Notes: generated by a model from the letters alone, not told the origin. Counted from the first letter of the stretch, positions 1 to 10,755 are shown. The stretch: 64,000 nt of DNA from an uncultured Pseudomonadales bacterium (GCA_947494095.1 CANLTI010000008.1:47921-111920), one strand, 5' to 3'. Made by a program: numbers and translations.

Positions 1-1263
<1,263 letters not shown>

Positions 1264-1280
1264 CGGCGCGCCGCTTTTAA

Positions 1281-1310
1281 AAACCCGCCTTGAGCGGGTT
1301 TTTTGTTTTT
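1281..1310 (+). terminator. Intrinsic terminator of guaB
   Basis: AACCCGC and GCGGGTT form a 7-bp stem around a CTTGA loop, followed by a T-rich run (TTTTGTTTTT). It lies 18 bases after the guaB stop and would end transcription before guaA. Confidence 0.85.
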
Positions 1311-1328
1311 AGTTATGTATTTTTATTA

Positions 1329-1448
1329 GTCACTATTCAGCTCAGCGGATAAACCTCACCTGATAGGGTGCTGACGGATTATCTTCTGGATATATAAGCG
1401 CCGGGAGCGCTTATATAACGCCCAATTCTGGTACCTCTGAATAGTTAC
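1329..1448 (+). mobile_element. Miniature inverted-repeat element, copy 1 (short form, 120 bp)
   Basis: The left end is GTCACTATTCAG (one mismatch to the family) and the right end is CTGAATAGTTAC. It is flanked by perfect 8-bp direct repeats TTTTATTA at 1321-1328 and 1449-1456. The core holds a perfect hairpin, ATATAAGCGC-CGGGA-GCGCTTATAT. It has no open reading frame. It sits between guaB and guaA. It lacks the ~85-bp middle module found in copies 2 and 4. Confidence 0.9.
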
Positions 1449-1493
1449 TTTTATTAAAAACTGTAATTTCACTTTTATTTGTCAGGCTCATTT

Positions 1494-3086
1494 ATGGTTA
1501 CCGACGCTCAGCACAACAATATTCATTCTCACCGTATTTTAGTTTTAGATTTTGGTTCGCAGTACACGCAGTTAATTGCTCGCCGTATTCGCGAAATTGG
1601 CGTGTATTGTGAAATCCGCGCATTTGATATGAGCGAAGACGAAATAAAAGCCTTTGCGCCTAAAGGTATTATTTTAGCGGGTGGTCCAGAGTCTGTCACC
1701 GAAGCGGGCTCGCCGCGCGCACCAGAAATTGTCTTTAGTTATGGCGTGCCGGTATTAGGTATTTGTTATGGCATGCAAACTATGGCTGCTCAAATGGGGG
1801 GTGCGGTGCAAGGCTCTAATGAGCGTGAGTTTGGTTATGCACAAATTCGGTTAGCCGGTGAAAATGACTTTATCAAACAAACAAAAGACCATGTAGACTC
1901 TGACGGCAATGCGTTGTTAGATGTGTGGATGAGCCACGGTGATAAAGTGACTGCGATGCCTGCAGGTTTTGAGGTTATGGCCGGTACACCGTCGTGCCCA
2001 ATAGCGGGTATGGTCCATAAAGAAAAGCAATTTTATGGGGTTCAATTCCATCCAGAAGTTACGCACACCAAACAAGGCGGCGCATTACTTGAGCACTTTA
2101 TGCTGGGTATTTGCCGCTGTGATGCACTGTGGACACCGGCTAATATTGTTGAAGATGCGATTGAGCGTGTGCGTGAGCAAGTGGGTACAGATCATGTGCT
2201 GTTGGGGCTTTCTGGCGGTGTAGATTCCTCTGTGGTGGCGGCTTTATTGCATAAAGCGATTGGCGCGCAATTGACCTGTGTTTTTGTGGATAATGGCTTG
2301 TTGCGCAAAAACGAAGGTGATCAAGTGATGGAGATGTTTGCCAAAAATATGGGTGTGAAGGTTATTCGTGCAAATGCCGAAGAGCTATTTTTATCACGCT
2401 TACAAGGTGTTAGCGATCCCGAGCAAAAACGTAAAGTGATTGGTAATACTTTTATTGATATTTTTGATGAAGAATCCTCAAAAATAGACAATGTTCAATG
2501 GTTGGCACAAGGCACTATCTACCCCGATGTTATTGAGTCGGCAGCGGCTAAAACAGGTAAAGCGCATGTCATCAAATCACACCACAATGTAGGTGGGTTA
2601 CCCGAAGATATGAAGCTGGGCTTGGTTGAGCCATTGCGTGAATTATTTAAAGATGAGGTTCGCAAAATAGGTTTAGAGTTGGGCTTGCCTTACGATATGG
2701 TTTATCGTCATCCGTTCCCGGGGCCTGGTCTTGGTGTGCGTATACTCGGTGAAGTTAAAAAAGAATATGCCGATATCTTGCGCGAAGCCGATGCAATATT
2801 TTTGGAAGAGCTCCATAAAGCTGATTGGTATCATAAAACCAGTCAGGCCTTTGTAGTATTTTTGCCAGTAAAATCGGTAGGTGTGGTGGGCGATGGCCGA
2901 CGTTACGAGTGGGTAGTATCGCTGCGCGCAGTAGAAACGATCGACTTTATGACAGCCCGCTGGGCGCATTTACCGTATGAGCTTTTAGAGACTGTATCTA
3001 ATCGTATTATTAATGAAATTAGCGGTATTTCGCGTGTGGCTTATGATGTATCGAGTAAGCCGCCAGCCACAATCGAGTGGGAGTGA
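1494..3086 (+). CDS. guaA: GMP synthase (glutamine-hydrolysing)
   Basis: Aminates XMP to GMP using glutamine and ATP, the last step of GMP synthesis. The class I glutamine amidotransferase domain comes first: nucleophile Cys in [11 protein letters not shown], and the His/Glu pair in [12 protein letters not shown]. The ATP pyrophosphatase P-loop [13 protein letters not shown] follows, then the C-terminal dimerisation domain ending in PPATIEWE. I chose the ATG at 1494 (530 aa, close to E. coli 525) because CAGG lies 7 bases upstream and the family starts just before the [11 protein letters not shown] strand. An in-frame TTG at 1479 would add five residues. Normally cotranscribed with guaB, but here a terminator and a transposable element intervene, so it probably has its own promoter. 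Confidence 0.97.
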   Translation: MVTDAQHNNIHSHRILVLDFGSQYTQLIARRIREIGVYCEIRAFDMSEDEIKAFAPKGIILAGGPESVTEAGSPRAPEIVFSYGVPVLGICYGMQTMAAQMGGAVQGSNEREFGYAQIRLAGENDFIKQTKDHVDSDGNALLDVWMSHGDKVTAMPAGFEVMAGTPSCPIAGMVHKEKQFYGVQFHPEVTHTKQGGALLEHFMLGICRCDALWTPANIVEDAIERVREQVGTDHVLLGLSGGVDSSVVAALLHKAIGAQLTCVFVDNGLLRKNEGDQVMEMFAKNMGVKVIRANAEELFLSRLQGVSDPEQKRKVIGNTFIDIFDEESSKIDNVQWLAQGTIYPDVIESAAAKTGKAHVIKSHHNVGGLPEDMKLGLVEPLRELFKDEVRKIGLELGLPYDMVYRHPFPGPGLGVRILGEVKKEYADILREADAIFLEELHKADWYHKTSQAFVVFLPVKSVGVVGDGRRYEWVVSLRAVETIDFMTARWAHLPYELLETVSNRIINEISGISRVAYDVSSKPPATIEWE

Positions 3087-3103
3087 TTTTTAGTGCAATC
3101 ATT

Positions 3104-3183
3104 GATTACAGCGGCTTAATTATGTTGCTGTAATCAAAATGATCAGCCAACCCCAACGTATTTTTGTTGGGGTTGGCTGATCA
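3104..3183. terminator. Two tandem hairpins after guaA
   Basis: The first hairpin pairs GATTACAGC (3104-3112) with GCTGTAATC (3127-3135). The second is a perfect 18-bp stem, 3140-3157 with 3166-3183, around the loop GTATTTTT. Neither is followed by a T-run, so they are not classical intrinsic terminators. They may act as mRNA 3'-end stabilisers or weak bidirectional terminators. Confidence 0.55.
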
Positions 3184-3799
3184 TGGTTCGTAATAATAAA
3201 CGCGTAAAATATCGACAATAGCGCCTGTGCAGTGCTCAAGTCAAGTTGGCCCATCGAGCGCATAATACTTATTAGTCGTCGCTTTTGTATACTACTTTTA
3301 GTGCCTATCAGTGCTGCCTATCAAACCTGCCCGTTACTCCTAACCTTTTACTCCTAACCCTTGCTGCTGTTTTTTAATGGCGATTTATTGTTGCGTTATC
3401 CGGGTTGCGAAGTATGTTCTACTCTAATAATCCCGCCTCCTATCTCCCATTCCAGCGCCATGCAAAAAGTAGCTTGTTAGCATTTTGTTAAATTTCATTT
3501 AGAAATTAAGCCACTAGTGACAATTTTTTGGCTATCGAGAGTCATTGAGCTTGGATTATCTATGAATAAGTCGTTGGTTATTTAGGTGTCGGGTTGGGGT
3601 AAATAGCGACACAAAATCATGACGACTTACTATCTTTTATTATATGCGTGCATTGCAATTGAAGTGAGCTAAGCTAAGTATTAGTTATATGTACTGTTAG
3701 CTCTATAAGACAGTAAGCTAACGTATTGATAGGCTAGCGATAGCAGGTTTTAGTTGGCTAGAGCAGTTGATCAGAATTTTTAATTTATTAATAAATTTA
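3184..3799. other. Non-coding, AT-rich intergenic DNA
   Basis: No convincing open reading frame on either strand. It holds a short direct repeat (TTACTCCTAACC-like, about 3334-3359) and nothing else I can name. It ends at the 8-bp target duplication of the next miniature element. Confidence 0.6.
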
Positions 3800-4006
3800 G
3801 TAACTATTCAGTCAAGCTAACAAATCCCTCTTGGCAGGGTGCTGATGGGTTGTTTTTTGGACATTTAAGCGCCGGGAGCGCTTATATAGCGACTGCCCCA
3901 GCACGGATGCGTGGGGATAGACTTTGCAGGAGCACAAAGTTGTAGATGGCTGAGCGGTCAGAAAATGATTCATTAGCGGCCAATTTCAGCACCTCTGAAT
4001 AGCTAC
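3800..4006 (+). mobile_element. Miniature inverted-repeat element, copy 2 (long form, 207 bp)
   Basis: The left end is GTAACTATTCAG and the right end is CTGAATAGCTAC (one mismatch). Perfect 8-bp direct repeats TAAATTTA flank it at 3792-3799 and 4007-4014. It contains the shared hairpin AAGCGC-CGGGA-GCGCTT. A middle module adds two further hairpins: CCCCA...TGGGG, and ACTTTG...CAAAGT. It has no coding capacity. Confidence 0.92.
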
Positions 4007-4208
4007 TAAATTTACAGTATAAGACTGGTACTCAATCAGTGGAAGTGTAAGGTAAAATTTTATCATGGATTGAAGGTTGAAATGACAGCAATTCAGCAGT
4101 AGATGGTGAAGCGGAGAGGAGCAAATAGACTCAAAGAAGCAAAGCGTTTGTGTAGAGGTTTTAGATTTACGGCTGGAATGCTGAAGGGGCTGTCGGCAGG
4201 AGCAAAAA

Positions 4209-4661
4209 ATGATAAAAACACGCAAAGCAGAATTGAAGGACAGTAAAGTAATTTTTGAATGGCGAAATGACGAATTAACTCGCAAAATGTCCCACACTAA
4301 AAATATTGTTGAATGGGAGGAGCATCGTGCGTGGTTTACATCCTCGCTTAAAAATAAAAATAGACTTCTCTTACTTTGCGAAAATAACTTAAAAAAAATA
4401 GCAGTGATACGCTTCGATATTAATTCTACAAGAGCTTTGGTGTCGATAAACCTTTCACCTGAGATGAGAGGTAGGGGAGTCTCTAAGCAATGCTTGAGTG
4501 AGTCAATTAAAAAATTTAAGAATGATTTTCCGCAAGTAGTTGCGTTGGATGCAGTAATAAATCCAGAAAATACTGCCAGTCAAAAAGTATTTAAGAGTCT
4601 CGGGTTTGTGAATGTCCGCGATCATGCTAGTAAGCTATATTTTGAATGCTTGATATTTTGA
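4209..4661 (+). CDS. GNAT N-acetyltransferase, PseH-like
   Basis: 150-aa single-domain acetyltransferase. The N-terminus (IKTRKAELKDSK, FEWRNDELTRKMS, EEHRAWF) matches the sub-type that acetylates amino-sugar nucleotides, such as PseH of pseudaminic acid synthesis. The acetyl-CoA motif A is LSPEMRGRGVSKQCL, and NPENTASQKVFKSLGF is the typical C-terminal signature. The start is well supported: AGGAG at 4198-4202, six bases before the ATG. It leads a run of same-strand genes into a pseudaminic acid synthase, which supports the substrate guess. The gene is visibly AT-rich against its surroundings. The GNAT fold is near certain; PseH function is inference. Confidence 0.75.
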   Translation: MIKTRKAELKDSKVIFEWRNDELTRKMSHTKNIVEWEEHRAWFTSSLKNKNRLLLLCENNLKKIAVIRFDINSTRALVSINLSPEMRGRGVSKQCLSESIKKFKNDFPQVVALDAVINPENTASQKVFKSLGFVNVRDHASKLYFECLIF

Positions 4662-4706
4662 GTGGCTTTATTTCAATGAAGATTTTAAATTGGAGTGTTA
4701 GAGGAA

Positions 4707-5141
4707 ATGCGCCATAAAAATCCCGACATATCTTTTGAGAAAGTCATAGGGACTGATGAGCAGATTGATATTCTTTATGATCACTTAAAAAATCGCAACT
4801 GTGGTATCAGTCATAAATTGCTCCCCTCATATCAAGATCACATTGTTTTTGTGAAGAATAATCCTTATCGCTATTGGGCAATGGTGTCAGAGAATAATTT
4901 GCCTGTTGGTACAGTCTACCTACAAACAAATAACTCTATAGGGCTTAACTTGTTGCAGCCTACAAGACATCTTGTATCTGAAACTTTACGCCATATTCGA
5001 GAAAATTTTAAACCAGCAACAGAAATTAAATCAAAAATACCTTATTATTTCTATGTGAACGTAGCTTGTGCAAACGAAAAGCTCAGTAAAATCCTCCTTG
5101 AGTTAGATGCGATACCACTTCAAACGTCTTACAAAGTATAA
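4707..5141 (+). CDS. Putative second GNAT-like acetyltransferase in sugar cluster
   Basis: 144-aa protein if started at ATG 4707; an in-frame GTG at 4695 would add four residues but overlaps its own Shine-Dalgarno-like GGAG. The middle (YRYWAMVSENNLPVGTVYLQ, then NSIGLNL) reads like the central strands of a GNAT fold. The end (VNVACANEKLSKILLELDAI) resembles the usual Asn-xx-Ser-xx-hh-xx-hGh helix. The classical acetyl-CoA loop (Q/R-x-x-G-x-G/A) is not obvious, so it may be diverged or inactive. It lies between the PseH-like gene and pseI with short gaps (about 45 and 15 bases), so an operon is likely. Function unknown; a role in amino-sugar modification is inferred from position only. Confidence 0.6.
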   Translation: MRHKNPDISFEKVIGTDEQIDILYDHLKNRNCGISHKLLPSYQDHIVFVKNNPYRYWAMVSENNLPVGTVYLQTNNSIGLNLLQPTRHLVSETLRHIRENFKPATEIKSKIPYYFYVNVACANEKLSKILLELDAIPLQTSYKV

Positions 5142-5156
5142 GTGGAGGCAATATAG

Positions 5157-6203
5157 ATGTTTACAGTTGTCAATAAATCTATCGGAAAAGGCTATAAACC
5201 GTTCATTGTTGCTGAACTTTCGGCAAACCATGGAGGCAGTATCCTGCGCGCTAAAGAAACAATTTTAGCTGCGAAGAATTCAGGGGCTGATGCAGTAAAA
5301 ATACAGACATACACCCCAGATACGATGACCTTAGATTCTAATAAGAACGACTTCTTGATTGACGATGGGCTGTGGAAGGGATACAGCCTCTATCAGCTTT
5401 ACCAAGAAGCATATACGCCCTTTGAATGGCACAAAGAGCTGTTTGATTTTGCAAAGTCACAAGGTATTTTGTTGTTCTCAACCCCATTTGATGAAACAGC
5501 TGTAGATCTCTTGGACAGTTTAGATGTGCCCGCTTTCAAAATAGCATCATTTGAGATAACGGACTTGCCGCTAATCGAGTATGCAGCATCTAAAGGAAAG
5601 CCCTTATTTATGTCGACAGGTATGTCGGATCAAGGAGAGATTGGTGAAGCGCTTGAGTGCTGTTACAAAAATGGAAATAGAGATATTTTATTGTTTCATT
5701 GTATTAGTAACTATCCAGCGGATCTTAGAGCTTCTCACATTGGAGATATGTCTTATATCGCAGAGCATTTCAAAGTTGAGGTGGGTTTGTCAGATCATAC
5801 CACTTCAAATACAGCTTCAATTTTAGCGGTTGCAAAAGGAGCATCTGCAATTGAAAAACATTTCAAATTAGATGGAAAGGATTGCGGGCCAGATGCCAGT
5901 TTTTCAATACTCCCCGATCAATTGAAAAGTCTTTGTGATGATTGCGAAAGTGCATTTGAAGCTGTCAAATCTAATGAGTTGAGGCGTGAGCCCAGTGAGC
6001 TTATCAATAAGAAATTTAGGCGGTCATTATATTTCGTTAATGCTTTGACTAAAGGTAAAATAATAACAAAAGACGACATAAGGCGTGTGCGTCCTGGATT
6101 TGGGCTTGAACCTAAATATTTTGATTGGGTCGTGGGGCAAAAAGTAAATATAGATGTCGATTTTGGTGATGCTGTAACTTTGGATGTACTCACAAAAGAA
6201 TGA
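5157..6203 (+). CDS. pseI: Pseudaminic acid synthase (NeuB family)
   Basis: Condenses 2,4-diacetamido-2,4,6-trideoxy-L-altrose with phosphoenolpyruvate to give pseudaminic acid, a nonulosonic acid used on flagellins and surface glycans. 348 aa, the usual length. The TIM-barrel signatures are AELSANHGG, SGADAVKIQTYTPDTMT, FSTPFDETAVDLL, PAFKIASFEITDLPLI, KPLFMSTGMS and VGLSDHTTSN. A C-terminal SAF (antifreeze-like) domain begins around RRSLYFVNALTKGKIITKDD. The QTYTPDTMT wording is the PseI rather than the LegI or NeuB form. GGAGG lies eight bases before the ATG. The other pathway genes (pseB, pseC, pseF, pseG) are not in this window. Confidence 0.9.
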   Translation: MFTVVNKSIGKGYKPFIVAELSANHGGSILRAKETILAAKNSGADAVKIQTYTPDTMTLDSNKNDFLIDDGLWKGYSLYQLYQEAYTPFEWHKELFDFAKSQGILLFSTPFDETAVDLLDSLDVPAFKIASFEITDLPLIEYAASKGKPLFMSTGMSDQGEIGEALECCYKNGNRDILLFHCISNYPADLRASHIGDMSYIAEHFKVEVGLSDHTTSNTASILAVAKGASAIEKHFKLDGKDCGPDASFSILPDQLKSLCDDCESAFEAVKSNELRREPSELINKKFRRSLYFVNALTKGKIITKDDIRRVRPGFGLEPKYFDWVVGQKVNIDVDFGDAVTLDVLTKE

Positions 6204-6373
6204 GTAAGTGATATGATAGCCAAAATAAACCTCGTGATACATTTTGTTAGTTGCTAAAGAGCGATTCAATAAAGTTAACTCAACCACACACTTTCAGCTG
6301 GTGAAGAGGAGCGATTAAAGAAGCTAGAGGAGTGATTAGTATTAAGCTCAGAAAACAGAATAGCTGTAAAAAA

Positions 6374-6394
6374 ACTCTAAACTCTAAACTCTAA
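6374..6394. repeat. Short tandem repeat, 3 x ACTCTAA
   Basis: Three exact 7-bp units in the gap between pseI and the methyltransferase gene. The rest of the gap (6204-6483) has no supported gene. Confidence 0.8.
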
Positions 6395-6483
6395 ACCCGA
6401 GGTCAGGCCGGCGGGTTGACCATAGCCGTTTGGCTTTACGACTTAAGCACTAAAGGGCTCGTTGACTAAAGGTTGGAAAATAA

Positions 6484-7386
6484 ATGAAATTTATTGATGT
6501 GTTAGAGGCTAAATCCGTTTACCAAAAAGGTGAAAATGTTACGCAATATCTTCGAGAAAAATTTAAAACGAATGATAACTCATCAGAAATCATCGAAATC
6601 GCATACGACTTGCAAGCGGGTAGTTATATTAGTAATGTCAATGCTAATCGCGAAAAATCTGAAAATTATGCGAGAGAGTTAAGTGAAATATTAATGCCGC
6701 ACCTTGATAAAGATGATTCCCTTTTGGATGTTGGCGCTGGAGAAATCACAACCCTAAGTTTAGTTTTGAATAATATTGATATCGACTTATCAAATGTTCT
6801 TGCGTTAGATATTAGCTGGTCTAGGTTGTCAAAAGGCATTAAGTTTCATAGTGATAATAGAAATACAGAAGTTTTAGTCAACCCATTCGTCGCGGATATT
6901 AAAGAAATTCCATTGCACGCGAAGAGTGTAGATGTAGTAACGTCTAGCCATGCGCTGGAACCTAACGGAAAGAGTATAGGGACGCTCCTCGCTGAATTAT
7001 TTCGGGTTGCCAAGAAAAAGCTCGTGCTATTCGAGCCATCCTACGAGTTGAATTCAGACGAGGGTAAAGCTCGAATGGATAAGCTTGGGTACATTAAAGA
7101 TATTGAAGGAGAAGTGATAAAGCTTGGCGGAAAAGTGTTAGATGTAATTGCTATTGCCAATGTTTCTAACTTGCTTAATCCAACAGCTTGTTATGTGATT
7201 GAACCGCCTAAACACACAAAAAAGTGTCTTGAGGCCCCTACATTTTGCGTTCCAGGCACTGATTTTAAACTAGAAGTTGATGGACAATTTTTATTTTCAA
7301 AAAATACTGGATTAGCTTTTCCAATATTAGAGGGCATTCCAGTACTTAAAACTAACGCTGCAATACTCGCTACATCGAAGTGCTAG
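6484..7386 (+). CDS. SAM-dependent methyltransferase with Trm112-like tail
   Basis: 300 aa. Class I methyltransferase core with SAM-binding motif I LLDVGAGEITTLSL (about residues 78-91), an acidic residue ending strand 2 in VLALDISWSRL, and VDVVTSSHALEPN as motif IV, followed by the usual FRVAKKKLVLFEP strand. The last ~50 residues (FCVPGTDFKLEV, then GLAFPILEGIPVL) look like the Trm112p/UPF0434 small domain, although the usual second zinc cysteines are mostly absent. It is same-strand with pseI after a 280-base gap. Methylation of a nonulosonic acid or glycan precursor is plausible, but the substrate cannot be read from the sequence. Confidence 0.7.
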   Translation: MKFIDVLEAKSVYQKGENVTQYLREKFKTNDNSSEIIEIAYDLQAGSYISNVNANREKSENYARELSEILMPHLDKDDSLLDVGAGEITTLSLVLNNIDIDLSNVLALDISWSRLSKGIKFHSDNRNTEVLVNPFVADIKEIPLHAKSVDVVTSSHALEPNGKSIGTLLAELFRVAKKKLVLFEPSYELNSDEGKARMDKLGYIKDIEGEVIKLGGKVLDVIAIANVSNLLNPTACYVIEPPKHTKKCLEAPTFCVPGTDFKLEVDGQFLFSKNTGLAFPILEGIPVLKTNAAILATSKC

Positions 7387-7509
7387 GAGTGTTTTTCAGT
7401 GAGTGAATGGTTTTAGTTGACCAGAACAAAATGGCCAGATAATAATCTATCTAATCCCCTATTAGATGAAGTTTGCTAGTTTGGCTACACAGTTACAGAT
7501 CAAGGCTAA

Positions 7510-9099
7510 TTAAAAGCCTTGGTCATGTTTGAAGCGTAGCGATGCCTCTTTAAGTTGCTCAGCGCTTCCATGCACTTTTTTGCTGTGTATCATTGAGGTA
7601 TCCATCCCGGCTTTAATAGACTGCGCGAGTGTATCAAGCTGAACCACTTGTGAGCCAATACTATCGCCAAGTTCATGGCTTTGAGTCGTTGCTATGGCGA
7701 TTTTCTCGCTGTCACCACGGACATCCATAATAACATCCATAATGCTTTTTAAGCGCGCTTCGGTTTGTTGTGAGGCCTCGGCACAGTCGGCTGCTTGAAT
7801 GCGATTGGCGAGCATTGACTCTACAACACAATGCACACTGTTAACGACTTCGCTAATGGTGCCGTCTATTTGCAGTGTGGCTGCTTGTGTTTTTTGCGAT
7901 AGCCCGCGCACTTCGTCTGCGACTACGGCAAAGCCTCTGCCTGCCTCTCCGGCTCGCGCGGCTTCAATGGCTGCATTGAGTGCAAGCAAATTGGTTTGAT
8001 CGGCAATTTCTTTGATGGTGCCAGTGAGTCCGGCAATGCTCTCGGTTTGTTGCTCTAGTTGAGTAATCGTTTGAGCGGCGCTAGCGACATTAGAGGCTAA
8101 TTTTTTAATTTTACTGACGGTTTCATCAAGCTGTTGGCGGCCGCTCATGGCATCTTTAGATACATCGGCGGTTTTGTGTGCGGCTTTATCGGTGAGTGTA
8201 TTGACGTTGCTCAATAGTTGTTGAAGATCGTGCACTGAGCCTTTTATTTGTTGTGTATTTTGAAGTTGAAAGCCAGCACTTTTGTTGGCTGCAAAAAGCT
8301 GTGTGTTGAGCTCGTCGACCGCTGCTGCCACTGAGCGTGATGCACCTGCCGAGGTTCCTACGACAGCGCGAATACGCTCGAGCATGGTATTAAATGCTTT
8401 AGCCGTATGGCCGATTTCATCGCGTGCAAAAACTGGCGCTTGCAGCCGTAAATCGGACTCATCAATAACTCGGCGAGAAAAGGTTGCCAGTAAATTGATG
8501 GGTTTAATAATACCCTGGGAGACATAAATAGCGACAGCAATAGAGACCGCTAGCACCAAGACAAGAAATAAACCTGCGCCACCAATAATACGGCTAACTG
8601 CTGTGTAAACACGCTGAGTGTCTTGTTGGGCTTCTTGGTGGCTTGTGCTGACTTGTGCATTAAGTTGTTGGTGAAGCGCTTCGCGGCTTTTGGATACTCG
8701 GGTTAAGACAGCGCGCGCGGCATCCCAATTGTTTTGGTTGACGGATTGCTCGAGAGCCTTAGCTTCGGTACCGAGTTTGTCGAATAAGCGGGTCAATTGG
8801 GCTTTTTGATTAAGAGGAGCGGCTAGAAGCTGGCTTTGGGTTAAAGCTTGTGCAAAGCGCTTTGAGAGTGTTGAGGCATCAATACTGGTTGCATAAAAGG
8901 CATACAGCGTAGACTCCATTTGCCCCGCTAGTGCGAGCAAGGCGCCGGCGGCACGCTGCTGAGGTAATACTTGCTCGTTCAAATGAGAGACATCTTGTTT
9001 TATTTTGCCGCCAAATATCATCATCGCTGTAATTAATGTTAGCGATAGTAGGAGCAAGGCGGCATAACCCAGTAATATTTTAGTGCGGATGGTTAGCAT
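7510..9099 (-). CDS. Methyl-accepting chemotaxis protein
   Basis: 529-aa inner-membrane chemoreceptor that relays a ligand signal to CheA/CheW at the flagellar array. TM1 is at about residues 7-29. A ~140-residue helical periplasmic domain of four-helix-bundle type follows, with TM2 at about 170-193, a HAMP domain ([15 protein letters not shown] onward) and a long cytoplasmic coiled coil. The near-invariant hairpin tip is [19 protein letters not shown], centred near residue 380. There is no C-terminal CheR-binding pentapeptide. A FliA-type promoter lies just upstream, tying the gene to flagellar expression. It stands alone, with no che genes nearby. The ligand is unknown. Confidence 0.95.
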   Translation of the reverse strand: MLTIRTKILLGYAALLLLSLTLITAMMIFGGKIKQDVSHLNEQVLPQQRAAGALLALAGQMESTLYAFYATSIDASTLSKRFAQALTQSQLLAAPLNQKAQLTRLFDKLGTEAKALEQSVNQNNWDAARAVLTRVSKSREALHQQLNAQVSTSHQEAQQDTQRVYTAVSRIIGGAGLFLVLVLAVSIAVAIYVSQGIIKPINLLATFSRRVIDESDLRLQAPVFARDEIGHTAKAFNTMLERIRAVVGTSAGASRSVAAAVDELNTQLFAANKSAGFQLQNTQQIKGSVHDLQQLLSNVNTLTDKAAHKTADVSKDAMSGRQQLDETVSKIKKLASNVASAAQTITQLEQQTESIAGLTGTIKEIADQTNLLALNAAIEAARAGEAGRGFAVVADEVRGLSQKTQAATLQIDGTISEVVNSVHCVVESMLANRIQAADCAEASQQTEARLKSIMDVIMDVRGDSEKIAIATTQSHELGDSIGSQVVQLDTLAQSIKAGMDTSMIHSKKVHGSAEQLKEASLRFKHDQGF

Positions 9100-9132
9100 A
9101 GTAGCAGGCTGTGTTGATGAAAATTAACCAAA

Positions 9133-9158
9133 TAATCGGCAGTTATAGATGGAGTTTA
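9133..9158 (-). promoter_or_regulatory. Sigma-28 (FliA)-type promoter for the chemoreceptor
   Basis: On the minus strand the sequence reads TAAA, 14 bases, GCCGATTA. The FliA consensus is TAAA-N15-GCCGATAA, so the match is close: one base short in the spacer and one mismatch. The -10 element ends 34 bases upstream of the receptor start codon at 9099, a normal distance. Confidence 0.7.
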
Positions 9159-9356
9159 GTTGGCAATATGACTTTTGCACTGCGCTGGCACGTGCATGTG
9201 CGCAGGTGAGCTTTGTTTTTATGGCGTTAAGCTTTAATACAAAAGAGATATTTTTTGACCCTGATTGTGTGAACTTTTGTAAAGTGGCTGAGTCTTTAAT
9301 TTTCACCGAACGCCCACATTTTAGGGCTTTAACTGGATGATGGAGAGCCGTAATTT

Positions 9357-10700
9357 ATGAAGTACTTTATTGCCTTATTGTTAACCTTGAGTGCTGGCTT
9401 GAGTGTGTACGCTTCGCCAGCATTAGCGCTTTGGCCTGCGGCAGATGGCGACGGCAAAGCCTTGCCGACTTTGGCGCCTATGCTAGAAAAAATAAACCCC
9501 GCTGTGGTCAATATTGCGACTTACAGCTCGGGTAACAATGAAAACCCTCTATTGCGAGACCCTGCTTTTAGGCGCTTTTTTAATATTCCAGAGCAGCCCG
9601 AGCGACGAGAGCGCAGCGCAGGCTCTGGTGTTATTATCGATGCCAGTGAAGGTACGGTTGTGACTAATTATCATGTCATTAAAGGGGCCGATGAAATACA
9701 GGTATCACTGACCGACGGGCGTACTTTTAAAGCGGAGCTCGTGGGTTCAGATCCAGAGGTTGATATTGCCGTATTAAAAATTAGTAGTGATGATTTAACC
9801 GAAGTTAAACGGGCTGATTCAGAAGTGTTGCGCGTAGGTGACTTTGTAGTTGCCATTGGCAACCCTTTTGGTCTAGGTCAAACAGTGACAACAGGTATTG
9901 TGAGTGCACTAGGGCGTACAGGCTTAGGTATAGAGGGGTATGAGGATTTTATTCAAACAGATGCTTCTATTAACCCCGGGAACTCTGGTGGCGCATTGGT
10001 TAATTTACGTGGTGAGCTTGTGGGTATTAATACGGCCATTATAGCGCCAGGTGGCGGTAATGTGGGCATCGGCTTTGCTATTCCTATGAATATGGCCAAC
10101 GTGAGTATTGAGCAAATTTTGCATCATGGTGAAGTTAAGAGAGGTCAAATAGGCGTTGGCATACAAGATGTTACGCCAGAGCTACAAAAAGCCTTTGACT
10201 TAACCAATGGGCAACAAGGGGTGTTAATTACGAATGTCAGTGATGACTCAGAAGCGGATAAAGCCGGTTTGTTGCCTGGTGATGTTGTGATTGCGGTTGG
10301 TGGTAAAGAAACAACCAGCGCAAGCCAGCTGCGTAATCAAATTGGTATTCGCCGTATCGGCGATAAAGTTAAAATCACTTTAATACGCGAGGGTAAAAAA
10401 CAAACGGTGAAGGTGAGGGTAGGCGACCCATTGGCAGGTGCTAACGGACAATTCCATCCATTATTAGAAGGCGCTAGCTTTGAGCAAGATAAAGAAGGTT
10501 ACGGCATACTCATTAAACAATTAACCCGCGACAGTAAAGTGGCACGCGCAGGGTTGCGACCAGGCGATGTGATTATTGGGACCAATCGTATGCGCACCCA
10601 TAATATTCAAGACTTTAAAGATGCTTTACAGCGTAGTCAAAAACAAGTACTACTACATGTACAGCGCGGTATGGGCACGTTTTATATTGTTATTCAATAA
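9357..10700 (+). CDS. degQ: Periplasmic serine protease of the Do/HtrA family
   Basis: 447 aa. Degrades or chaperones misfolded envelope proteins. A Sec signal peptide ends near SVYASPALA. The trypsin-like domain carries the triad His106 (VTNYHVIKG), Asp136 (DIAVLKI) and Ser210 (NPGNSGGALVN). Two PDZ domains follow, at about residues 260-350 (GQIGVGIQDVTPEL onward) and 365-445. Two PDZ domains and a short LA loop favour DegQ/MucD over the single-PDZ DegS/AlgW. No neighbour shares its strand, so it is probably monocistronic. The next gene is convergent. Confidence 0.93.
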   Translation: MKYFIALLLTLSAGLSVYASPALALWPAADGDGKALPTLAPMLEKINPAVVNIATYSSGNNENPLLRDPAFRRFFNIPEQPERRERSAGSGVIIDASEGTVVTNYHVIKGADEIQVSLTDGRTFKAELVGSDPEVDIAVLKISSDDLTEVKRADSEVLRVGDFVVAIGNPFGLGQTVTTGIVSALGRTGLGIEGYEDFIQTDASINPGNSGGALVNLRGELVGINTAIIAPGGGNVGIGFAIPMNMANVSIEQILHHGEVKRGQIGVGIQDVTPELQKAFDLTNGQQGVLITNVSDDSEADKAGLLPGDVVIAVGGKETTSASQLRNQIGIRRIGDKVKITLIREGKKQTVKVRVGDPLAGANGQFHPLLEGASFEQDKEGYGILIKQLTRDSKVARAGLRPGDVIIGTNRMRTHNIQDFKDALQRSQKQVLLHVQRGMGTFYIVIQ

Positions 10701-10755
10701 TGGGTATCGCTTTTATTGAGCGCACTACGACTGTGTATTGATAAAAGCTACCGAT

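Noticed and set aside
6255..6336. Short frame reading LSAGEEERLKKLEE then stop, between pseI and the methyltransferase gene
   Set aside because: Looks like the tail of a broken gene but only about 18 codons are open; too short to support a pseudogene call.
9149..9340. 63-codon plus-strand frame before degQ
   Set aside because: Overlaps the FliA promoter of the chemoreceptor and has no family resemblance.
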